NCBI RefSeq assembly: GCF_002743335.1
Contig: NZ_PDZB01000004.1
Coordinates: 1 to 64,000 of the forward strand
Direction of reading: 5' to 3'
Origin: Sporosarcina sp. P32b
Lineage (GTDB): Bacteria; Bacillota; Bacilli; Bacillales_A; Planococcaceae
Length of the DNA stretch: 64,000 nucleotides
The translations under genes and the position numbers were made by a program. This document shows, one piece after another, positions 1 to 8,000 of this stretch; within the stretch, counting starts at the first letter, position 1, and the number at the start of each line of letters is the position of its first letter. The notes under the pieces were generated by a model, which saw nothing but the letters and a program-made list of their open reading frames with translations, was not told the DNA's origin and made no database searches.

Positions 1-210
1 ATTTTGAATTTCACTGGAGATAGTTTCAGAGTTACAAACGCTTTATCGCGACAAAGATAAAAACTAAATTGAAGGCTGGCAAGCTTGTGTATTTTTCATT
101 GCAAACTTATGCACTTTCTTCTTGCAAAACACAACCCGCTGTTACATCATCAAACCTTTTTAGTTTATCCATATCACAACAACCTTTCTTAAAGGCCCAT
201 TTTATGAAAA

Positions 211-242
211 AGGGCACGATCCTTATTTAAGAATCGCACCCT
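211..242 (-). terminator. Hairpin terminator after small membrane gene
   Basis: On the minus strand an imperfect hairpin (arms AGGGTGCGAT and ATCGTGCCCT) is followed by a short T run. It lies just downstream of the 62-residue membrane protein gene. A close relative of this hairpin occurs at 536-571, so it may belong to a dispersed repeat family as well as act as a terminator. Confidence 0.55.
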
Positions 243-286
243 GTTACTGAACTTAAGACTTTAATTATCTCTGTGTTTTTTATCCC

Positions 287-475
287 CTATATATACTTCC
301 ACGAATGGTATGTTACCCAAAACAAGATTCCATTTAACAGTAAAAGCATGAGAATCATAATAGGATTCTCTAAAAAAAAATTAGGTGCAAAGACAGAAAT
401 ACCTACAAAGATAACTATGAATGGAGGGAGCAGAATCCAATACCGTTTATCTTTAAAAGTTTGAAAACTAAACAT
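287..475 (-). CDS. Small two-helix membrane protein, unknown function
   Basis: This encodes 62 residues with two hydrophobic stretches, about residues 12-30 and 37-55, separated by a short polar turn, so it is probably a two-pass membrane protein. The ATG has a strong ribosome binding site (GGAGGGGAA) four bases upstream, which supports a real gene. I do not recognise a family. It sits between two copies of a similar hairpin and is followed by a terminator, so it looks monocistronic. An antisense open frame over the same bases has no comparable start signal and is taken as a shadow. Confidence 0.55.
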   Translation of the reverse strand: MFSFQTFKDKRYWILLPPFIVIFVGISVFAPNFFLENPIMILMLLLLNGILFWVTYHSWKYI

Positions 476-535
476 ACAATTCCCCTCCAGTCCGTAATAT
501 TTCTTGTTTATCCAACAAAATGGCCCGAATGCGGT

Positions 536-571
536 ATGGGCACGATTATTTTATGCAGCAATCGCCCCCAT
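536..571 (-). terminator. Hairpin downstream of the 117-aa gene; repeat relative of 211-242
   Basis: Arms ATGGG..CGATT and AATCG..CCCAT flank a loop of about 13 bases. The hairpin lies 15 bases after the stop codon of the gene at 586-939 on the minus strand, but it lacks a clear T run. Sequence and position match the hairpin at 211-242, and each is followed on the minus strand by a GGGCC motif. Confidence 0.4.
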
Positions 572-585
572 TTGAGGAATAGTTA

Positions 586-939
586 TTATTTCCTTTCCCA
601 CAAAATCCCGATAGGATTAGGTGGTTTGTTTTCTTTTCCACCATTCACAAAATACATATGCGAATTAACATCACCATACTGCGTAATATATGGCATTTCT
701 AAAGACTCAAATAGTTCCCTCTCATCATCTTCAATCCTAAATACGTAAGCCCTATAACCTTCTCCATCAGACGCAGTGAGATGCCCTTTAGATTCGCGTT
801 CCTTCAAGGCCTCATCAATCGCTCGTCTCAATTCTAATAGTGCTAATTTATTTCCTACAATCAATGCCCCATCGTGCGGAAATTCCTGAGCGTAAATGTG
901 TAGACATTTTTCATCTTTAAAAGTAATCCCAATCGCCAT
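586..939 (-). CDS. Hypothetical protein, 117 aa
   Basis: A soluble protein of 117 residues with mixed charged and hydrophobic sequence, no signal peptide and no membrane segment. The N-terminal part resembles a small immunity- or YugN-sized cytosolic fold, but I recognise no motif and assign no function. The ribosome binding site is weak (GATGAAAG directly before the ATG). The neighbours are other small orphan genes and decayed fragments, suggesting an accessory region. Coding is supported mainly by frame length and protein-like composition. Confidence 0.45.
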   Translation of the reverse strand: MAIGITFKDEKCLHIYAQEFPHDGALIVGNKLALLELRRAIDEALKERESKGHLTASDGEGYRAYVFRIEDDERELFESLEMPYITQYGDVNSHMYFVNGGKENKPPNPIGILWERK

Positions 940-1194
940 CTTTCATCTATTTTCAATAAAATAGTTTTTCTTTCTTCTGGTTTGAGTAACATAATGGCCC
1001 GTTTGTTTAATTGTATCATCTCTCAATGTCCCTTAATGCTTGTGTCAAAATCTTTATCGTTGTAAATATGCTCTTTTCCTGACGCTACCCCAAGTTGATA
1101 ATAGAAAAGATAATAAACAATCAAGGAACCCAGACCCCCTTAAAATGAGAGGAGTATTGTTATCAAATTTGTCCCAATAAAAAACACCCCTATC

Positions 1195-1989
1195 CTAAAG
1201 AATGTCTTCAACTACTTCATAAAGAGATTCCAAATACTCAATAACATCTTCATTTCCATTTTTCAAAATTTCTTTAACTGCCTGTGGATCTTCCAAGTAT
1301 TGAGTCTCACACAAACACAAATTAAGTCTATTTATCTCTTTATTAAGTAAATCTGATAATTCCTTATCTAAATCAATATTAAATAAACTCATAACCTCTA
1401 AAAAATAATCCAAAGAATTAGAAACCAAAACAATCAAATGACCAAATAGCTTATTTAAAATCCAAGGATTATACATACCCCCAATACAAACTCCCCATAT
1501 AGAATTGCGGTTTGAATGGACAACATCACATAATTCGTCATATATTCTACTGCTTACAGTATTACCATCAACGGCATCCCTTCTTTGCTTCGGTCTAACA
1601 CCATTCTTTATCCAACCGTCAATTTTATTAGGATTTTCAATAAAATATTTCAATAACCAAGCATTTTCAAGTGATTGTCTATACATAGTTAAAAATTCAT
1701 CTTCAAGCCCCATTTTTAACAATTCATATGAAGCAGCTATATTATTAATCAACCGTCCAATAATAAAATAACGAGCATTCCAAAATTTCAAATCCTCATT
1801 AACATGCTTTGGTTCCTCATTTAAAGCATTTAATAAGCTTAACCCTGCCCAAAAATCCCCATCTCTATCATCCAAATAAGCCAGAATAGTATCTCTTTTA
1901 CCAAGATCATCATAACGCTCTCTAATATTGATAACGTCCAAAAGCTCACCCCCAGGATTAGATAAATTACTCTTAGTTTTAATTACCAA
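1195..1989 (-). CDS. Hypothetical protein resembling DUF5677-type proteins
   Basis: A largely alpha-helical cytosolic protein of 264 residues. Around residues 150-160 there is a Tyr-x-x-Leu/Cys...Val-His-Ser segment (YDELCDVVHSN) of the kind seen in DUF5677-like proteins, whose function is unknown. The assigned start is TTG; its GGGGG stretch abuts the start, so a second in-frame TTG about 18 codons downstream, preceded by GGGGGTGAG, is an alternative. The AT-rich composition and isolation from the following genes suggest an accessory or horizontally acquired gene. Confidence 0.5.
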   Translation of the reverse strand: MVIKTKSNLSNPGGELLDVINIRERYDDLGKRDTILAYLDDRDGDFWAGLSLLNALNEEPKHVNEDLKFWNARYFIIGRLINNIAASYELLKMGLEDEFLTMYRQSLENAWLLKYFIENPNKIDGWIKNGVRPKQRRDAVDGNTVSSRIYDELCDVVHSNRNSIWGVCIGGMYNPWILNKLFGHLIVLVSNSLDYFLEVMSLFNIDLDKELSDLLNKEINRLNLCLCETQYLEDPQAVKEILKNGNEDVIEYLESLYEVVEDIL

Positions 1990-2001
1990 CCCCCTTATAC
2001 C

Positions 2002-2279
2002 TTAGAAGAAATAATATAGGGGGTCAAAAGTGCGAAAATGATTATATGCATTCCTTCCAAACCTTTTAACCGTATGTTCAGAGCATTTACCAAGCTTTTC
2101 TTTGACGATTTTAGCTATTTTATAAGCTTTCGTTTCTGGATTCTCTTTTGTCACTGCTATGATCATTCTTTTAAAAGCTCATTCGAAACGTGTTTACCCG
2201 CACTTTTTCTTTGTTTCTTCGCCGTATCACGCAGTTGCTTACGTCTTTTGATTTCCTCATCATCGATCAAGATCCACAT
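2002..2279 (-). pseudogene. Decayed or frameshifted lysine-rich coding fragment
   Basis: Two short minus-strand frames overlap by four bases: 38 codons at 2163-2279, then 54 codons at 2002-2166. Both are basic and protein-like (for example the segments KENPETKAYKIAKIVKEKLG and HTVKRFGRN), but neither has a ribosome binding site. Further upstream on the same strand (2300-2580) there are more protein-like stretches broken by stops, such as FDFLYSYIVTYTKYILNIEE. The best reading is one ancestral gene broken by frameshifts. The family is not recognised. Confidence 0.3.
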
Positions 2280-2734
2280 AGATGTTTGATCTTATTTTGT
2301 AATGCCTAGAAACGCAACAAGTGTATCATTTCGGCAGTTGTACCCTTTTCGCTGATCGCTTTAACCGTTTTACCGCCTGTAATACATAACGTCCAATAAC
2401 GGAGCAAAAAACAATCAAATTCGCCATAACCATCCATCACGCCACCACGCAAATTGATAAGGTGCAGCAAATCTCTTCAATATTCAGTATGTACTTGGTA
2501 TAGGTAACAATATAAGAATACAGAAAATCAAACTCCAATTCATCTGCTTCCTGTTTATCTTTTTCAAAATGGCCCGTTTGTTGAACACTGACTTCACTTC
2601 AATTAGCCACATTTATACCAATAGTATATCATTACCATTTTAAAAATCATATCTATTGTAAGAAATTTGCCAATATGAAAAGCGATAAAAAATTTATCGC
2701 TTTACGGAAAAAATATCTTGAGTCCTATATTTCA
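2280..2734. other. Gene-poor interval with decayed coding fragments
   Basis: No intact gene is visible. It contains broken minus-strand coding pieces (see the pseudogene entry), one ATGGCCCGTTTGTTGAA motif near 2570, and an AT-rich stretch leading to the end of the transporter gene at 2735. Near 2680-2702, AAAGCGATAAAAAATTTATCGCTTT is an inverted repeat suited to terminating the transporter transcript. Confidence 0.4.
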
Positions 2735-3694
2735 TTAGCTGTTACCATCCGCAGCAAGACGGAATTTGTTTTCGAATAAACTCGCCATTAAAGCACCTAT
2801 CGTTAAGTTCATTACCATATTGGCAACAGCTGGAACGGCCGCGAGTGATCCGAAGTGTTCCATCGCAAGTGTTGCCGCGAGGGCGGTGTTGCAAATACCT
2901 GTATGAAATAAAATTGCACGGGCGTTACGCTCTGGTACACCTAGCCATCTCGAGATAAAATAGCCTGCGCCCATCGGTATACTGACTTGTAATGTGACCG
3001 CCACGAATACAAGCGGCAGCACAGACAAGTTCTCAGACAAGGCTTGCTGGGCATTGGATATGACCGATAGGATGACTAGAAATAGTGCAAGTTGAGACAA
3101 GACTCCGGTATATGGTTTGAACTTCTCCACTTGACGCTGAAACTTCCACTGAATTAGTAAACCGCCAATCAAAGGGAAGAACACGATATAAATAATGTTA
3201 AGAAATAAAGGCCAGAATTCAATAGGTATAAACCGTCCCGCAAATGTCTGCAATAAAACCGGCGTCAGCACAGGTGAGATGAATGTATCAAGTGTCGCCA
3301 TCGTAATACTGAGCGCGACTTCTCCTCCTGCAATGAATGTATAAATGTTCGCGGATGTTCCGCTTGGTACTGTACCTGCCAAAATAATACCGGTCGCGAT
3401 CTCTGCTTGATTGCCGAAAAATACATAGGCAATTCCTATCGATACTCCCACCATGATCGTCCATTTCAGCATGACACCAAGTAAAGCATATTTTGGGTTT
3501 TTAATGACCTCAAGCAACTTTTCCGATGAAAGTGACAAGCCCATCAGAAAGAAGATCGTCCCTAATCCAAAGCCCGTCAATTGCCGGATTGAAATGAACG
3601 CATCCGGAATGATATAGGCGATGATGGATAAGAGTACGATCCAAAGTGGTAAATACTTCGAAATGATTTTTGATAGAGTTTGTATGGTTTTCAT
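2735..3694 (-). CDS. Bile acid:sodium symporter (BASS) family transporter
   Basis: An integral membrane protein of 319 residues with about nine to ten hydrophobic segments, the usual size for the BASS superfamily. The GTVPSGTSANIYTFIAGG stretch near residue 108 and the TGICNTALAATLAM stretch near residue 265 match the two conserved crossover regions that coordinate sodium. Family members import bile acids, pantoate or other organic anions with sodium; the substrate here is unknown. A strong AAGGAGGAG site precedes the ATG. It lies downstream of the thiolase/acyl-CoA ligase operon on the same strand, but a repeat-filled gap of about 200 bases separates them, so co-transcription is uncertain. 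Confidence 0.85.
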   Translation of the reverse strand: MKTIQTLSKIISKYLPLWIVLLSIIAYIIPDAFISIRQLTGFGLGTIFFLMGLSLSSEKLLEVIKNPKYALLGVMLKWTIMVGVSIGIAYVFFGNQAEIATGIILAGTVPSGTSANIYTFIAGGEVALSITMATLDTFISPVLTPVLLQTFAGRFIPIEFWPLFLNIIYIVFFPLIGGLLIQWKFQRQVEKFKPYTGVLSQLALFLVILSVISNAQQALSENLSVLPLVFVAVTLQVSIPMGAGYFISRWLGVPERNARAILFHTGICNTALAATLAMEHFGSLAAVPAVANMVMNLTIGALMASLFENKFRLAADGNS

Positions 3695-3736
3695 TTATTT
3701 CTCCTCCTTGCGAGGAAGTCCGTCTGCGTGTTTTTG

Positions 3737-3877
3737 CTATGAGCGGTTAGACCGTCGCTATGAGCGCTTATCGAAGCACTATGATCAGTCAAAGGTCGTG
3801 TATGAGCGGTTAAAGCATTCGATAGAGCACTCGATCCGCAACTATGAGCGCTTATCATGAATCTTTGAGCGCTCACC
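3737..3877. repeat. Array of degenerate TATGAGCGSTTA repeats
   Basis: Six or more copies of a 12-14 base unit (TATGAGCGGTTA, TATGAGCGCTTA, TTGAGCGCTCA) occur with irregular 15-40 base spacing. On the minus strand the unit reads TAAGCGCTCATA. A related array with unit TAAGCGCTCTATC lies at 37669-37772. The unit is partly palindromic (AGCGCT). Open frames across it translate to repeated Ser-Ala-His-Ser or Tyr-Glu-Arg-Leu and are treated as spurious. Confidence 0.7.
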
Positions 3878-3897
3878 ATAAAAACCTCGCTTCCCAC

Positions 3898-4203
3898 TCA
3901 GCATTTCCGATAGATATACGCCCCATCCTCTACATAATCCAATTCCGCCACATCGCCAATCTGAACATTTCCATCCGTTCTGACCGTAACCTTCGCTTTG
4001 GATTCATCCAACTGAATAAGTGCCACTGTGTAAGGAGCTAGATGAGCAAATTCAGCAGGTGCAATATGGATATCCGTGTAACTATAGACCGTACCTTTCG
4101 AAGACACGTCTCGCTCTTGCAGCTTGCCTGTTCCACAACTCGGACAACGGTATTTATTCGAGACACTGGCATATTCACACTGATCGCATTGATAGACTTT
4201 CAT
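3898..4203 (-). CDS. OB-fold protein with N-terminal zinc ribbon (DUF35/ChsH2-like)
   Basis: A protein of 101 residues. An N-terminal rubredoxin-like zinc ribbon is formed by two Cys-x-x-Cys pairs (CDQC near residue 5 and CPSC near residue 18), followed by an OB-fold acyl-CoA-binding region (TVYSYTDIHIAP, PYTVALIQLD). Such proteins partner with SCP-x-type thiolases and are encoded beside them, exactly as here: the thiolase stop codon is five bases upstream. The start at 4203 is chosen because AAAGG lies ahead of it; a longer frame would run into the thiolase. Role inferred: a subunit of, or substrate presenter to, the thiolase. Confidence 0.85.
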   Translation of the reverse strand: MKVYQCDQCEYASVSNKYRCPSCGTGKLQERDVSSKGTVYSYTDIHIAPAEFAHLAPYTVALIQLDESKAKVTVRTDGNVQIGDVAELDYVEDGAYIYRKC

Positions 4204-4207
4204 CTCT

Positions 4208-5341
4208 TCACAACCTTTCCAGAATATGAACAGTGGAGTATGAACCTGTTCCACCCAAGTTTTGTGCCAAAGCGAGGCGGGCGTTTTCTACTTGATTTGG
4301 TGCAGTACCTCGAAGTTGTTGGACGAGCTGATACATTTGTGCGACACCGGTTGCGCCGATTGGGTGACCACGTGATAATAATCCCCCACTCGTGTTCACT
4401 GGTTTATCGCCAGTCGCCTTCGTTCGACCTTGCTCCACCGCTAGCCAGCCTTCTCGTTTATTGAAAAAACCTAACTCCTCAATTGCAAGCATTTCCGTCA
4501 TCGAGAAACAGTCATGAATTTCCACGACGTCGATATCTTCCGGACCTACGCCTGCTTTCTCATATGCTAAGCGACCTGATTCTCGTACTGCGGGCAATGA
4601 AAGTAAATCATCCGCGTCTTGCATTTGTGTAGGCCCTGAACTTTGTGCAGACGAACGGATATGGATTGCACCTTTTTCGCGCGTAATGACCAATGCCGCC
4701 GCCCCATCCGTTGTTGGAGAACAATCAAATAAGCCTAGTGGAGAAGTAATAATACGTGCTTCCATAATCTCTTCCATCGTCGTCGGCTTCTGGAATTGCG
4801 CCAATGGATTATGTAAAGCATTTTCACGATTCTTCAATGCAATCATCGCCAAATGCTCTTTCGTAGCATCCGTTTCATAGAAGTAACGGTTCGCGAGGAC
4901 GCCAAAAAATCCAGGGAATGTGAGACCTGCTTGCTTTTCATTGGATTCGTTATCCATTGCGGCATTGATCGCCTGTGTAACGTCAGCAGTCGAAGCATGT
5001 TTCATTTTCTCCACACCTGCTATTAAGACAGTATCGTATTCGCCACTTAGAATTCCCATGATCCCTTGACGAAGCGCAATCCCTCCTGATGCACAAGCGC
5101 CTTCTACTTTGGCCGTCGGGATATGGCCAAGTCCTAGTTCATTGGCAACTAAGGCACCGAGAATTTCTTGATTACCGATCGAGCCACCCATAAAGTTTCC
5201 AACAAACACCGCATCAACTTTCGGATTTCCTGCATCTTCAAGTGCTTCTATCGACGCTTCAACTAACAGCTGCTTCATAGACTTGTCGACAAATTTCCCG
5301 AACTTCGTCATGCCAATTCCTTCGATATAGACATTCGTCAA
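4208..5341 (-). CDS. Thiolase family protein (SCP-x-like acetyl-CoA acyltransferase)
   Basis: A 377-residue thiolase-fold enzyme. The nucleophile cysteine lies in VEGACASGG near residue 83. A His-containing EIHDCFS segment lies near residue 275 and GGLLSRGHPIGATG near residue 320, the latter holding the conserved catalytic His. The missing second classical cysteine motif and the neighbouring zinc-ribbon partner put it in the SCP-x-type group, which cleaves or condenses beta-ketoacyl-CoA. The TTG start overlaps the ligase stop codon by four bases and follows GGAGGTG, so translation is probably coupled. In this operon it should carry out the final thiolysis of an acyl-CoA. Confidence 0.88.
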   Translation of the reverse strand: MTNVYIEGIGMTKFGKFVDKSMKQLLVEASIEALEDAGNPKVDAVFVGNFMGGSIGNQEILGALVANELGLGHIPTAKVEGACASGGIALRQGIMGILSGEYDTVLIAGVEKMKHASTADVTQAINAAMDNESNEKQAGLTFPGFFGVLANRYFYETDATKEHLAMIALKNRENALHNPLAQFQKPTTMEEIMEARIITSPLGLFDCSPTTDGAAALVITREKGAIHIRSSAQSSGPTQMQDADDLLSLPAVRESGRLAYEKAGVGPEDIDVVEIHDCFSMTEMLAIEELGFFNKREGWLAVEQGRTKATGDKPVNTSGGLLSRGHPIGATGVAQMYQLVQQLRGTAPNQVENARLALAQNLGGTGSYSTVHILERL

Positions 5342-6819
5342 GATTGCACCTCCACATGCTGATTGCGTAATTCCCGTTTCAAGATTTTACCGTACGAGCT
5401 TTTCGGTAGTTCATCCACAATATACATCTCTTTCGGTTTTTTGAAGCTCGCCATATGGTCTAGACATAATTGAAGTAATTCTTCTTTCATCACAGGCTTA
5501 GTACCATTCGGAATGACATACGCAATGACACTTTCGCCCCACTTGTCGTCAGGTACCCCGATGACGCATGTCTCTTTTACCCCGTCATGCTTATTGAGGA
5601 CTTCTTCCACTTCCCTCGGGTAAATATTGACACCTCCAGAAATGATGACGTCTTTTTTGCGGTCCACGATATGCACGTAGCCCGTCCCACTTTTCCAACC
5701 GAGATCGCCAGTATGCAACCAACCGTCACGTAACGTTTCATTTGTCGCCTGCTCGTTATTCCAATAACCTTTCATGACAAGAGAGCCTTTACAAACAATC
5801 TCTCCGACTTCACCTGCCGGCAGTTCAGCTCCTTGCGCATCGACAATCTTCACATCGACAAAAGGTCCGACACGCCCACAGGACTCCAGATGATCACCTA
5901 GTTCGCGTTTTGGCATCATCGTAATGCACATCGGTGCCTCCACTTGACCGAATGTCTGTGCAAACATCGGGCCTGTCAGAGCGAGTGCTTGTGCGAGTTT
6001 ACTTGCGGCAATTGAGGAACCGGCCATATTAATCGTCTTGATTGTAGATAAATTCTTCGGATCAAATTTCGGATGCTGGATCATTAAATTAACCATCGTC
6101 GGTACAAGAAAAATAACAGTAACTTTTTCTTTCGTTAAATTATGAACGAATTCTTCAGGCTCAAACTTATTGAACACAACTTGCGTTAATCCATACAGCC
6201 ACGCTACATGAGACAGAAAGTTACTACCGTGAGTCAATGGTGCGACATGTCCTATCACATCGTCATAATTGGTCTCACAAGCAAGCGCTAGTGACAAAGC
6301 TCCTGAAATGATATTGCGATGACTTAGCATCACACCTTTTGGATTTCCTGTCGTACCGGATGTGTACATAATCGCAAAAATATCCTCTTCCATAATCTCT
6401 GTTGTACATGTAGCACCTTTGTTTTGTTCAATCGCTTGTTCATACTGCTCACCGATTGTCAGTGCTTGGATGACTGTATCGATTGGATTTATTAACTCGG
6501 ATTCACCAATGATCAACAGAACATCTGCATCGTTCAGCATATATTCATGCTCTTTCGGATGAAGCCGATAGTTTAACGGCACTTTGATGACACCCGAGAT
6601 TGCTGCTGCCACGTCAAGCTCAATATGTTCCAAGCGATTAGATGATAGAACAGCGAAGCGGTCCCCTTTTCGAAGTCCGACTTTCGCAAAGTATGCCGTC
6701 AGCGCAAGTGCTCGTTGCAACAGTTCATGAAACGTAAGGGAGCGCTTTTCATCTTTCACCGCTATTTTATCCGGATAAGCTGTGGCTGATTTCATTGCCA
6801 GTTGACCAATTGTCTCCAA
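5338..6819 (-). CDS. AMP-dependent acyl-CoA synthetase (ligase)
   Basis: A 493-residue adenylate-forming enzyme. The P-loop-like YTSGTTGNPKGVMLSH lies near residue 152, the TGDLG core near 373, and the hinge/adenylation segment VDRKKDVIISGGVNIYP near 390. A C-terminal lysine is in the GKILKREL context. It converts a carboxylic acid, ATP and CoA to acyl-CoA, AMP and pyrophosphate. The TTG start at 6819 is preferred because AAAGGAG is nine bases ahead; the upstream GTG is too close. It sits between the PPC-domain gene and the thiolase with overlapping ends, so it likely activates the acid imported by the TRAP system. The chain length of the substrate is not evident. Confidence 0.9.
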   Translation of the reverse strand: METIGQLAMKSATAYPDKIAVKDEKRSLTFHELLQRALALTAYFAKVGLRKGDRFAVLSSNRLEHIELDVAAAISGVIKVPLNYRLHPKEHEYMLNDADVLLIIGESELINPIDTVIQALTIGEQYEQAIEQNKGATCTTEIMEEDIFAIMYTSGTTGNPKGVMLSHRNIISGALSLALACETNYDDVIGHVAPLTHGSNFLSHVAWLYGLTQVVFNKFEPEEFVHNLTKEKVTVIFLVPTMVNLMIQHPKFDPKNLSTIKTINMAGSSIAASKLAQALALTGPMFAQTFGQVEAPMCITMMPKRELGDHLESCGRVGPFVDVKIVDAQGAELPAGEVGEIVCKGSLVMKGYWNNEQATNETLRDGWLHTGDLGWKSGTGYVHIVDRKKDVIISGGVNIYPREVEEVLNKHDGVKETCVIGVPDDKWGESVIAYVIPNGTKPVMKEELLQLCLDHMASFKKPKEMYIVDELPKSSYGKILKRELRNQHVEVQS

Positions 6820-6821
6820 TG

Positions 6822-7298
6822 TCACTCACTCCTTTTCGTAAAATGAAATAAGGGAATACCTGAATACTCATCTGGTTTTCTATGAACATGTGTAGTAGAG
6901 ACCGGGAATATAATGAATTCCACTGTAATCGCCACAGGATTTTCCCCTCTAAGGAAGTGACCGCCATTCATCTGTTTATTGCAGTCTACATATAGACCGT
7001 GGAAGTGGATGTCCAACTGTCCTTGTTCATCGTAGCCAACAAATCCTGAACCTGAAAGCAGTTCGACGGGAGTATCTGTGACAAGCCGTTCGGAATACTG
7101 TAAACTTTTATCTGGATTTTGCTGGGGTTGTACAATGGTCGCAAACGCAAGAGAGCCTATACATTGAAAGTGAGCTGCTTCAACTTGATGTTGCTTACAC
7201 ACTGCAAGAATCCCTTCAAATAGATCGGTATCTTTCGTCAAACGACCGATGATTCGATTCGTTGTCTCGTCATACACCGCTTCAATTGGGTGATTCAA
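6822..7298 (-). CDS. PPC (DUF296) domain protein
   Basis: About 158 residues with the PPC/DUF296 fold, recognised by the DIHFHG stretch near residue 103 and the GGHFLRGENPVAITVEF stretch near residue 120. In other proteins this fold forms trimers and occurs alone or fused to AT-hooks. A role in this catabolic operon is undefined. The TTG at 7298 follows GGAGGG by seven bases; an in-frame ATG at 7313 lacks a good site. The gene overlaps the end of the upstream dehydrogenase and abuts the ligase, so it is embedded in the operon. Confidence 0.78.
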   Translation of the reverse strand: MNHPIEAVYDETTNRIIGRLTKDTDLFEGILAVCKQHQVEAAHFQCIGSLAFATIVQPQQNPDKSLQYSERLVTDTPVELLSGSGFVGYDEQGQLDIHFHGLYVDCNKQMNGGHFLRGENPVAITVEFIIFPVSTTHVHRKPDEYSGIPLFHFTKRSE

Positions 7299-7983
7299 TA
7301 CAAAACCCTCCATCCACTTTCAGTATTTGTCCTGTCGTATAACTAGATTCAGATGAAGCAAAGTACAGCACGGCTTCTGCGATACTAACATCTGTACCTG
7401 TTTGATGAATTTTAGTCTCGTCAAAATTTGTCATAGCTATCGGCGCGATCGAATTACAAGTGATTCCATACTCGCAAAGTTCTTTAGCGGTCTGCTTCGT
7501 CAATTTACTAATTGAACGCCTAGAAGCTGTAAACGTTCGTTCTTTGTCGCAACTTGATATCGAACTAATATTAATGATACGACCATACTTCTGCTCCACC
7601 ATATACGGTGATACTCCTTGAATGAATAGAGAAGTTGCTTGTGCCTTCAAATCTGCTTCGAGTTGCCATTGATCAATAGATGACTGATTTTCATTATGAA
7701 TACCACATATACACATATTGTTTACTAATATATGTAGTTCCCCGAAGGTATCCGATGCTCTAGCGATTGCCGCGTTCACAAATTCTTTATCACGAACTTC
7801 GCCCAAGCATTCTAAATAAATCGCTTTGTCCCTGAATGATTGAATGGCTTGCAACGTCCCCGCACAGCTCGCTGAATCCACCAGTACGACATTGGCTCCT
7901 TGTTGTGAAAGAAGGAGGGCCGTCTGGGCACCAATACCATTGGCAGCCCCCGTGACGATTGCCGTCTGTCCTTTCAGTTTCAT
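7282..7983 (-). CDS. Short-chain dehydrogenase/reductase family protein with altered active site
   Basis: A 233-residue Rossmann-fold SDR of about normal length. The cofactor motif GAANGIG is intact near residue 12, NNMCICG replaces the usual NNAG near residue 88, and the C-terminal QILKVDGG is typical. The YxxxK catalytic motif aligns with Phe-Thr-Ala-Ser-Arg, so both the tyrosine and the lysine are substituted. The gene has a strong GGAGGGTGG site, starts right after dctM, and overlaps the PPC gene. It may be a non-catalytic or altered-chemistry SDR rather than a standard FabG-like reductase. Confidence 0.85.
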   Translation of the reverse strand: MKLKGQTAIVTGAANGIGAQTALLLSQQGANVVLVDSASCAGTLQAIQSFRDKAIYLECLGEVRDKEFVNAAIARASDTFGELHILVNNMCICGIHNENQSSIDQWQLEADLKAQATSLFIQGVSPYMVEQKYGRIINISSISSCDKERTFTASRRSISKLTKQTAKELCEYGITCNSIAPIAMTNFDETKIHQTGTDVSIAEAVLYFASSESSYTTGQILKVDGGFCIESPN

Positions 7984-8000
7984 AAGCCACCCTCCTCAAT

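Noticed and set aside
105..170. 21-codon minus-strand frame near the left edge
   Set aside because: It has a partial AAAGG site but is too short and shows no conservation signal I can assess.
3737..3877. Possible CRISPR array
   Set aside because: Units are short, degenerate and irregularly spaced, with no unique spacers of constant length and no cas genes.
3621..3897. Open frames with Ser-Ala-His-Ser or Tyr-Glu-Arg-Leu repeats
   Set aside because: They are translations of the intergenic DNA repeat; they lack start signals and overlap real gene ends.
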